From a virus: a stretch of 27,405 bases of DNA. Each line of letters begins with the position of its first letter. Position 1 is the stretch's first letter. Position numbers and translations under genes: made by a program. Shown one piece after another: positions 21,231 through 27,405 of the stretch. The notes beneath the pieces are model-generated. The model was not told the DNA's origin and searched no databases. It saw only the letters and a list, made by a program, of their open reading frames with translations. The DNA lies in the IMG/VR virus record IMGVR_UViG_3300042350_003533, positions 1 through 27,405 of that record. One strand, given 5' to 3'.

Positions 21231-23189
21231 ATGGCCGTCGTAGGAACAACAACAAACGAGAATGGCGATGCTATTTTAATAAGTCTCCAAGAACCTTACA
21301 AAAATGTTGTAGAGGTAATAAGTTATAGTGATCAAACAGAAGGAGAAACTACATCATGTTATTTTACTAAATCTTTTAGATGGGGTATAGATGGAGTTAC
21401 ATATTCTGATTGGATTCCCTTAACAAATGTGAATCTAGAGGCTTTATTAGTTAACCCAATTAATCCATTTTGGGTGCAGTATAAGTATGAACAGGTGGGC
21501 GATGGCACACTAGAATTTAAGTCTATCTCACTAGAAATAGTTACAGACGGTGGAGTTATTTGTAAAGTTCCACAAATAAATTGTTGTGATAGTGGATCAT
21601 TATCAGGAGCTCAAAACTTAGTTATTGACTGTTGCGGTTCTTCTTGGAATCCTTATGATCTTTCTAGAGCTGCACAAATGTATACACAACTATCATCTGT
21701 TGCATCTAACCTATTTGGGTTTTGTGTTAAGTACTTTAAGACATCTGCCGATCAAAGAAGCCGAGATGTTATCCTAAAGGAGTATTCTTTATTTAATGTA
21801 ATCGCATCTGCTGAGGTAAAGATTATGTTTCCTAATAATGAATTACCTACACAAGAGATTCAATTCAATCCTCTTATGATGGATTTTCCTGTACAATTTG
21901 AAGTACATATAGTAAAGTCTTCGTTTGAACAGGTATTTGGTGTTGGAGCAAAACCACAAATGAGAGACTACTTATATCTGCAGCCTTACCTAAATAGTAT
22001 TTATGAGGTTGATGCAGTAGCAGAACCAGATGACTTTTTATATACCAGTTCATATTGGAGAGTAAGCCTTGTTCCTTATCAACAAAGAACAGCCGTTCTT
22101 TATCCTGATAAAAACATTGAAGATGAAAAGGATGCATTGGTTAGTAGCATTGAGAGTAAGTTTGGCGAAGAAGCAAATAATGAATATGATGACGTTGTAA
22201 AACCTAATCAATATAACACAATAGGAACACAATGTAATGATTATGTTAGAAGAATTCTTGATAAGAAACTTATAATTAAAGAAGAGAATGTTTACAACAG
22301 ATGGACAATAATTTCAAAATATAATTATAAGTTATCATCTATGACAACTGGTACTGAAGCTATAGAATACAGATATAACAAAGGTTGGGGACTTAATGAT
22401 GATAGAGCATTTACATTTTGGATTAGACCTACTTATACAAATCCAATTGGTCCAAACGTAGCAATTACAGGAATATCAAATAGTAGCGGTAAAGTAAAAC
22501 TAAATACTTCAGGTCTACCGATATATGCTAATGCATTAAATGTTGGGGATTGGGTAAATGTTGCAGGAACTGCATCATATAATGGTTTACATAAAATTAT
22601 TGCAGTAGGTGCAACCAGTATTGATATTGATACACCTTATATTAATAACACTACTCAAGGTACTCCAAGATTTAATAGAGAGGCTAGCAATAATTTCATG
22701 ATTTATGAAAACTCTCTAATACCTCCAACTGACTATGTATCTTTTACCTATACCCCAAATTGGTTTATAATTAAGATAGGAGATACCTACTTTAAGTATA
22801 ACCTAAATGCGCAAGGATTAACTTTATTACATGATAATTGGTATGCATTTGTTATTAATATAAATAGCATTGCACAGCAGATAAGTTTATTTGGTTATAA
22901 CACAGTTAAAGATACGGGTGCAATTAATCCTGAAAATACATCACAGTTAAATCAGATATTTGTTGAAACTAAGTTATATACACCGATAGCAATTCCTGAT
23001 TCTAATTCATGGAAACTATTAGGATCCAATACTGACATAACAAATATTCGTATTTGGAGTAAACCTATTGAGGAAGAATTACAAGAATTGATTTTATCAC
23101 AATATGTTGTTAAGGATACTCACTTAACACTTCTGTTAGATAATGCTGCACCTCAGCTATTACTTAACAGACAACTCGACTCACGTTAA
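21231..23189 (+). CDS. Neck protein gp14-like domain fused to a LamG-like C-terminal domain
   Basis: 652 residues. Residues 1-105 look like a beta-sandwich (FRWGIDGVTYSDWIPL). Two Cys pairs follow (118-119, 134-135). Residues about 160-285 resemble T4 gp14 from memory: VKYFKTSADQRSRDVILKE (T4 CYYVPREYVSPDLIFGED) and RDYLYLQPYLNSIYEVDAVAEPDDF (T4 [24 protein letters not shown]). Residues about 390-610 look like a concanavalin/LamG fold: FTFWIRP, HDNWYAFVINI, SLFGYN, ITNIRIWSKP, with a small Gly/Asn beta insertion near 425-485. T4 gp14 is only 256 residues. It lies just before gene 16, where T4 has 13-14-15, which supports a neck role. The LamG part may bind a glycan or another fibre. Confidence 0.75.
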   Translation: MAVVGTTTNENGDAILISLQEPYKNVVEVISYSDQTEGETTSCYFTKSFRWGIDGVTYSDWIPLTNVNLEALLVNPINPFWVQYKYEQVGDGTLEFKSISLEIVTDGGVICKVPQINCCDSGSLSGAQNLVIDCCGSSWNPYDLSRAAQMYTQLSSVASNLFGFCVKYFKTSADQRSRDVILKEYSLFNVIASAEVKIMFPNNELPTQEIQFNPLMMDFPVQFEVHIVKSSFEQVFGVGAKPQMRDYLYLQPYLNSIYEVDAVAEPDDFLYTSSYWRVSLVPYQQRTAVLYPDKNIEDEKDALVSSIESKFGEEANNEYDDVVKPNQYNTIGTQCNDYVRRILDKKLIIKEENVYNRWTIISKYNYKLSSMTTGTEAIEYRYNKGWGLNDDRAFTFWIRPTYTNPIGPNVAITGISNSSGKVKLNTSGLPIYANALNVGDWVNVAGTASYNGLHKIIAVGATSIDIDTPYINNTTQGTPRFNREASNNFMIYENSLIPPTDYVSFTYTPNWFIIKIGDTYFKYNLNAQGLTLLHDNWYAFVININSIAQQISLFGYNTVKDTGAINPENTSQLNQIFVETKLYTPIAIPDSNSWKLLGSNTDITNIRIWSKPIEEELQELILSQYVVKDTHLTLLLDNAAPQLLLNRQLDSR

Positions 23190-23196
23190 CATAGAA

Positions 23197-23204
23197 TATA
23201 TAAT
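23197..23204 (+). promoter_or_regulatory. T4-type late promoter -10 box (terminase operon)
   Basis: TATATAAT in GAATATATAATC, one base off TATATAAA, 15 bases before the ATG at 23220. It would drive the overlapping small terminase, co-chaperonin and large terminase genes. Confidence 0.62.
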
Positions 23205-23219
23205 CTAAATTAAGGATTA

Positions 23220-23837
23220 ATGAAAGAAGAATCTAAACATAAATTTAGAGATAGCCTCGGTGACTTATTAAGTGATTTGCCAGATGAGGTACCGGGTTTA
23301 GAAGATACCCCACAATTACCAAGAGTTAAGGCAGAAGGAACACAGGCTGTTGCATTACAAACTGCAAAGAATAAAGCGCAGAGAGTAATGAATAATCTTC
23401 TTAAGTTTTATTTAAGTGAAGAGATTATTGAGGAGCACGAGTACATTAAAGTAAAAGCAGAACTTGATGAGTATGCATTAGGAATGCTTATACGTCAAAT
23501 GCAAAATAGTGAATCTGCTATTTCAACATTAATGGATACTATAAACGAAGGTGATGTATCTCCACGAATGTTTGAAGTACTTAGCGATCTTCAAAGAACA
23601 TTATTAGATATCATAAAAAGTCAAACCATGTATATGGTTGCAATTGAAGAAAATGCCAAAAAGCTTTCTAGGGATATTGATGTCTATCATGGTGGATCTA
23701 ATGATAACGGTTCTCAAAAGAAATCAACTACAACGGGTCTTAAGGCAAGAGGAACCAAAGATCTTATGAGAGCATTACAAGATAGTATTAATGAAGAAGA
23801 TATACAAGATGTCGATGCAAATCAAGATGAAGAATAA
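23220..23837 (+). CDS. 16: Terminase small subunit, gp16-like
   Basis: 205 residues (T4 gp16 is 164). N-terminal DLLSDLPDEVPGLEDTPQLP resembles T4 gp16 LLDISDLPGIDGEE. The central helices include GDVSPRMFEVLSDLQ (T4 NADSPRHMEVFATLM) followed by a long helix with IEENAKKLSRD. The C-terminus TKDLMRALQDSINEE matches T4 PTELMDEIGDAYEAQE. This oligomeric subunit selects DNA and stimulates the gp17 ATPase. It overlaps the co-chaperonin gene by 11 bases. AAGGA upstream of the ATG is a weak SD-like site. Confidence 0.82.
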   Translation: MKEESKHKFRDSLGDLLSDLPDEVPGLEDTPQLPRVKAEGTQAVALQTAKNKAQRVMNNLLKFYLSEEIIEEHEYIKVKAELDEYALGMLIRQMQNSESAISTLMDTINEGDVSPRMFEVLSDLQRTLLDIIKSQTMYMVAIEENAKKLSRDIDVYHGGSNDNGSQKKSTTTGLKARGTKDLMRALQDSINEEDIQDVDANQDEE

Positions 23838-24081
23838 CTATGTTCTTACAAAAGAGATCATAGAAGAAAAAATAAGCGAGGGCGGTATCATATTACCTAC
23901 CGAAAAGTACAATCGTAAATGTGTTATTATTAAATCTAATACTGACATTTTACCAGAAGGATGTACTGTTATAAAAACAATTGGCAAAGGTACGATGTTC
24001 AAAATAAATGGAGAAGAATATGAAGCTCTCCATGAAAATGATATCTTAGCCATAATAGAAGAAGATGGCACAGAAACCTAG
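23827..24081 (+). CDS. GroES-like co-chaperonin (functional counterpart of gp31)
   Basis: 84 residues from the ATG at 23827 (upstream in-frame ATGs at 23791, 23809 and 23815 would add residues that lie before the usual GroES start). The fold signature is clear: NYVLTKE at the N-terminus, the mobile loop with SEGGIILP at 17-24, a central PEGCTVI turn, INGEEYEALHENDILAIIEE at the end. That last segment matches bacterial GroES (YEVLIMSESDILAIVE type) better than T4 gp31. Gp31 works with host GroEL to fold gp23, and the same use is likely here. It sits between, and overlaps, both terminase genes (11 and 17 bases), an unusual location. The roof region is short compared with GroES (97 residues). 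Confidence 0.8.
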   Translation: MKNNYVLTKEIIEEKISEGGIILPTEKYNRKCVIIKSNTDILPEGCTVIKTIGKGTMFKINGEEYEALHENDILAIIEEDGTET

Positions 24082-25882
24082 AGCAGAAAGCGCAGGCTTT
24101 GAATTTAAAGTAGGGGCAGCTGAAGAATCCTTTTCATGGACTTCAGAAAAGGTAGAGCAACTTATGCTTGCTTTAGAAGAAGGGTATAAACCTAAAGCAA
24201 CACCTTTTTATGAAGGTAATCCAAACCTAAGAAAAGGCAACATAGTTTTTAATTATACACCACACGAGATTAGAGAAATCAAAAAGTGTGCTACTGATAT
24301 CGTATATTTTGCAAATACTTATTGTACTGTAATGACCGATTTTGGTTTACAGACTATTAAGTTAAGAGGATATCAAGAGGAAATGTTAAGGCAGTTCCAA
24401 GCAGAACGATTTAATGTATGTTTAGCATCTCGTCAGATTGGTAAAACGATTTGTTCATCAATCTTTATCGCCTGGTATTCATTATTCAATTATGATAAGA
24501 ATTCTCTCGTTCTTTCAAATAAGGGTGCTACTACGAGAGAAATCATTGATAAAGGTAAAACAATTCTTGAACACCTACCGTTCTTTTTAAAGCCAGGTGT
24601 AATTAAATGGGATGTATTCAATTCTAAATTTGATAATGGCTGTCGTATTATTGGTCAAACAACCACTAAGAAAGCGGCTATCGGTTTTACCATTCACTTA
24701 CTGTTCATGGATGAGTTTGCACATATTCCTCAAAACTTTGTGGAAACCTTTTATGAAAACGTTTATCCTACTGTATCTGCTTCATCAAATTCAAAAGTAA
24801 TTATTACAAGTACACCGAACGGCTTTAATAAATTTTATGACATTTATTCGGCTTCAGAGAAAGGGTTAAATGAATACTCACCGTTTAGAGTTGATTGGTG
24901 GGATGTACCTGGCAGAGATGAGGCATGGATGCAACAAGAAGTTGCTAACCTCGGTTCAGAAGAAGCATTTAACAGACAATACGGAAATCAATTTATTGCC
25001 AGCTCTTCTCTATTATTGGGTGCCGATAGTCTTAAAAAGCTTCAACAAAATCAAAAAGAATTTGTTCATAAAGAAGTTCCTGAATTTGAAGAAGAAAATG
25101 TTTCTTACGATGGCCTAGTATGGGATCCAACATTTGAGTTAGACGAAATTGAGGAAGATACGAATTACTGGCTATTCTCTATTGATATAGCTGAAGGAAA
25201 CGGCGGTGACTATTCAATAATCAATATCTTTAAGATTGAAATTATGGATGAACCTGATTGGAAAAAGATAACATCGCCAGGTTCATTCGTTGACTTTTTT
25301 AGAATAAGACAAATTGGTAGGTTTAGAAGTAATGAACACACAATAGAAGAATTTGCAAAAGCAGTTTACATTTTAGCGTTTGATATGTTTCATTCAGAAA
25401 ACGTTAAGATGATTATTGAGTGGAATATGTTTGGTGGAGAATTGATTAAAAGACTTGAAACTGTATTTCCACAAAGAAATGAATTTGATGAAGAGATGAT
25501 AGTTAAGTTTAAACATCGTATAGATGCAAAAACAAAAAACTTTGGTCTTAAGGTTAAAAAAGATAATAAACCAATCTTTTGTCAAAATTTCAAAAAGTAC
25601 ATAACACAGAACAGAATTGTTATTAAAGATAAGAAAACTGTCTATGAAGCATCTACATTTGGTAAGATGCCAAATGGATCATATGCAGGCCAATTAGGTC
25701 ATGATGATCTTATTATGACAAGCATAAATAGTTCCGAATTTTTCTTTACTTTGGACTTCTCCGACTTTGTTGAAGAGATCTATGATACTGTAGATGATTC
25801 ACTTCAGGCAAAGATTGATGAGATCTTAGATAAAGATTCAAAAGGAGGAAATCTTAATTACGATATTTATGATCTTGTGTAG
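24065..25882 (+). CDS. 17: Terminase large subunit, gp17-like (packaging ATPase and nuclease)
   Basis: 605 residues, equal to T4 gp17 (610). The adenine-binding motif GYQEEML precedes Walker A ASRQIGKT at 121-128. Walker B LLFMDE has Asp216 and catalytic Glu217, and the coupling motif TSTPNG follows. The RNase H-like nuclease has Asp374 in SIDIAEG, Glu452 in IIEWN and GHDD at 545-548. It pumps DNA into the prohead through the portal and cuts the concatemer. All catalytic residues are present. It begins inside the co-chaperonin gene and ends 56 bases before the tail sheath gene, matching the T4 17-18 order. Confidence 0.95.
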   Translation: MAQKPRAESAGFEFKVGAAEESFSWTSEKVEQLMLALEEGYKPKATPFYEGNPNLRKGNIVFNYTPHEIREIKKCATDIVYFANTYCTVMTDFGLQTIKLRGYQEEMLRQFQAERFNVCLASRQIGKTICSSIFIAWYSLFNYDKNSLVLSNKGATTREIIDKGKTILEHLPFFLKPGVIKWDVFNSKFDNGCRIIGQTTTKKAAIGFTIHLLFMDEFAHIPQNFVETFYENVYPTVSASSNSKVIITSTPNGFNKFYDIYSASEKGLNEYSPFRVDWWDVPGRDEAWMQQEVANLGSEEAFNRQYGNQFIASSSLLLGADSLKKLQQNQKEFVHKEVPEFEEENVSYDGLVWDPTFELDEIEEDTNYWLFSIDIAEGNGGDYSIINIFKIEIMDEPDWKKITSPGSFVDFFRIRQIGRFRSNEHTIEEFAKAVYILAFDMFHSENVKMIIEWNMFGGELIKRLETVFPQRNEFDEEMIVKFKHRIDAKTKNFGLKVKKDNKPIFCQNFKKYITQNRIVIKDKKTVYEASTFGKMPNGSYAGQLGHDDLIMTSINSSEFFFTLDFSDFVEEIYDTVDDSLQAKIDEILDKDSKGGNLNYDIYDLV

Positions 25883-25902
25883 AAAAGTAGCTATGCCGTG
25901 GA

Positions 25903-25910
25903 TATATAAA
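25903..25910 (+). promoter_or_regulatory. T4-type late promoter -10 box (tail sheath)
   Basis: TATATAAA in GGATATATAAAAAAAG, 28 bases before the tail sheath ATG, in the 56-base gap after gene 17. The leader is almost purely A and T. Confidence 0.76.
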
Positions 25911-25938
25911 AAAAGCAATAAAAAAAATATAATACAAG

Positions 25939-27405
25939 ATGGCACTAGATCCAAAAATCGCTTCTCTTAAGGCTGCAGGTACTTACCGCTTTGAATTTGA
26001 CAAGAGTCAGGTTGTTAGCATTCCTGCAAACCAAACAAGATTAATTGTTGGTTTTTCTAAGAAAGGTCCTTTTAATACACCAGTTTTTGTACCAGATACT
26101 GCATTCTTTAAGCAGGTATTTGGAGACATTGATAGGAATCTTGAAAGAAAAGATTCTTATTTTCACAGAAGCTGTTTAGCTGCATTAGAAAGAGGTCCAA
26201 TTTTAGCTCTTAACCTTTTAGCATTAGACTCTGATGATAATGTAGACTACATTAAGTTAGGTACAGCTGCTACACCAGAAGCACAAGATAACGCAGGTGA
26301 TTCTGCTGAATACCAAAAATTTTATAACAGAGATAAATTCTTTTATCCTGACTCTGATGCATTCCTAGATAATGTTGGAGCAAACAGAAACACATTAAGC
26401 TCTTTATCTACAAATGATCTTTTGGATTTTGTTAATTTAGGTCAAAATCCAGTTTCTATCATTGTTAGAAAAGCAGCAAATGACAATGTATCAAGTTTCA
26501 ATGTTACTGTTGAAGAATGGTACGGAACTGCAAACGTTCCAGGTTTCTTAAATAAAGACAGTTTAATTTCTGACTTTATGGTAGATGTATTTGTTATTGA
26601 AGGTAACTTTGGTGGTAACTTCGGTTCTGCTACACCTTATGAGAGATTTACAGCTGACCCAACATTCCAACAATACTTTGATCCTACTAAAGGTATTCAA
26701 AGAAAGAAATTTGCATCTGATACAACAGATACTAAATTGGAAGAGTTCTTTAATGAATCTGAAGTTAACCTAATTGCAACTTATACTGCATGTTTAATTC
26801 CTGATTTTGTTGATCTACTTGGAAATAACTTATTCATTGAAAAATTAATCAATGCTGATTCTGCTACGACTGGTTTATTCTGTGCTGTTAATGAAGATCT
26901 ATTTAGCGGAGATTTTCTTATTGACGGTGTAAAAGGTGGTATTGACCTAATCGGACATAACATTGAATATACTCAGGCAACTGGTATTCAGGATGATGTT
27001 AATTTCCTTTCTTATAGTGGATCAATTGTATCTGACCTTGAATATGCAAGAGCTGCCCAATCGGTAAACACTGCAACAATTGCAACTGGTGATATTGTAT
27101 CTGTTAATACTTTAACTGGCGGAAACATTCAAATTTCAATCATAGGTTCTACTGGAAATCCTTTATATGATGCATTTGTAGGTATGGCTCCTAATACAGC
27201 CAATACTGTAGGATCATATATTAAAGGAGCAATTAGTTCTAAGTTTGTACCAGTTCTTTCAGTGAATGTAACAAGTACTGTGGTAACTGTTGTTTTATCT
27301 GGGGCTGGTGGTATTGTGGCTGGAGATTTTCCAACTACATTAGGTACTACATATACTTATGTAAATGAAGAAGATTTAGGATTTACTGTTCATGAATTTG
27401 AAACT
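25939..27405 (+). CDS. 18: Contractile tail sheath protein, gp18-like (3' end beyond the window)
   Basis: 489 codons, open to the window edge (T4 gp18 is 659 residues), so the C-terminal part is missing. The N-terminus is typical of phage sheath proteins: RLIVGFSKKGPFNTPVFV, then FFKQVFGDIDRN, then SYFHRSCLAALERGPILALNLL. A domain of strands and loops follows, including FMVDVFVIEGNFG at about 213-225 and LIATYTACLIPDF. A Gly/Thr-rich insertion at about 385-475 (STGNPLYDAFVG ... SGAGGIVAGDF) looks like a surface-exposed domain. The sheath polymerises around the tube and contracts on infection. The order 16-(31)-17-18 follows T4. Confidence 0.9.
   Translation, partial: MALDPKIASLKAAGTYRFEFDKSQVVSIPANQTRLIVGFSKKGPFNTPVFVPDTAFFKQVFGDIDRNLERKDSYFHRSCLAALERGPILALNLLALDSDDNVDYIKLGTAATPEAQDNAGDSAEYQKFYNRDKFFYPDSDAFLDNVGANRNTLSSLSTNDLLDFVNLGQNPVSIIVRKAANDNVSSFNVTVEEWYGTANVPGFLNKDSLISDFMVDVFVIEGNFGGNFGSATPYERFTADPTFQQYFDPTKGIQRKKFASDTTDTKLEEFFNESEVNLIATYTACLIPDFVDLLGNNLFIEKLINADSATTGLFCAVNEDLFSGDFLIDGVKGGIDLIGHNIEYTQATGIQDDVNFLSYSGSIVSDLEYARAAQSVNTATIATGDIVSVNTLTGGNIQISIIGSTGNPLYDAFVGMAPNTANTVGSYIKGAISSKFVPVLSVNVTSTVVTVVLSGAGGIVAGDFPTTLGTTYTYVNEEDLGFTVHEFET

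Noticed and set aside
21874-22232. Two minus-strand open frames opposite the neck/LamG gene
   Set aside because: They mutually overlap, have no promoter-like or coding features and lie inside a well-supported gene.
23791-23826. Earlier ATG starts for the co-chaperonin (23791, 23809, 23815)
   Set aside because: They add MKKIYKMSMQIK, which overlaps the gp16 3' end and precedes the normal GroES start. They cannot be excluded, but 23827 fits the family.

Overview
The window is a contiguous stretch of a T4-like contractile-tailed phage genome (Caudoviricetes, myovirus morphology). It is AT-rich and tightly packed. All genes lie on the + strand except one, and no stretch over 300 bases lacks a gene. 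The T4 counterparts recognised by motif or remembered alignment are gp47/gp46 (recombination nuclease), gp15 (sheath stabiliser), gp55 (late sigma), gp4 (head completion), gp20 (portal), gp21 (prohead protease, here fused to a scaffold-like region), gp23 (major capsid), gp44 and gp62 (clamp loader), RNase H, a gp14-like neck domain, gp16 and gp17 (terminase), a GroES/gp31-like co-chaperonin and gp18 (tail sheath, cut by the window end). Almost no start codon has a Shine-Dalgarno sequence; leaders are A/T-rich. That is typical of Bacteroidota and their phages, so a Bacteroidota (for example flavobacterial) host is my inference. It is not proven.

Layout. 1-3256: a hypothetical gene, then 47-46. 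3281-6139: gp15-like gene and a large unknown protein, closed by a terminator. 6216-7645: gp55-like sigma, gp4, and an unknown protein. 7665-12909: portal, protease-scaffold fusion, major capsid protein, with a UUCG terminator. 12992-14432: two genes built from the same roughly 70-residue module, with a second UUCG terminator. 14526-16140: a charged Ala/Lys/Glu-rich candidate core protein and a zinc-ribbon protein. 16126-16935 (minus strand): a DUF115/MptE-like protein. 17016-20774: a replication block (gp44, a 54-residue ORF, RNase H, a small unknown, gp62-like, an unknown). 20799-23189: a duplicated two-helix membrane protein and a neck/LamG chimera. 23220-25882: small terminase, co-chaperonin, large terminase, all overlapping. 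25939-end: tail sheath.

How it works together. A repeated element, TATATAAA (best copy TATATAAATA before the capsid gene), sits 12-28 bases upstream of most virion genes, and further upstream for the capsid gene. It matches the T4 late promoter TATAAATA. Perfect copies are absent from the 47/46, gp44, RNase H and gp62 genes. A short gp55-like late sigma factor is encoded in the same window, so the likely reader of the promoters is present. The capsid pathway is nearly complete: portal, protease plus scaffold, capsid, a candidate core protein, a GroES-like partner that may help fold the capsid protein, and the packaging motor.

The most unusual points are the protease-scaffold fusion with a 14-residue tandem repeat and a possible internal start, recurring (I/L/V)NES candidate processing sites, the duplicated module downstream of the capsid gene, the neck/LamG chimera, the co-chaperonin gene wedged between the two terminase genes, and the interleaving of replication and virion blocks that are separate in T4.
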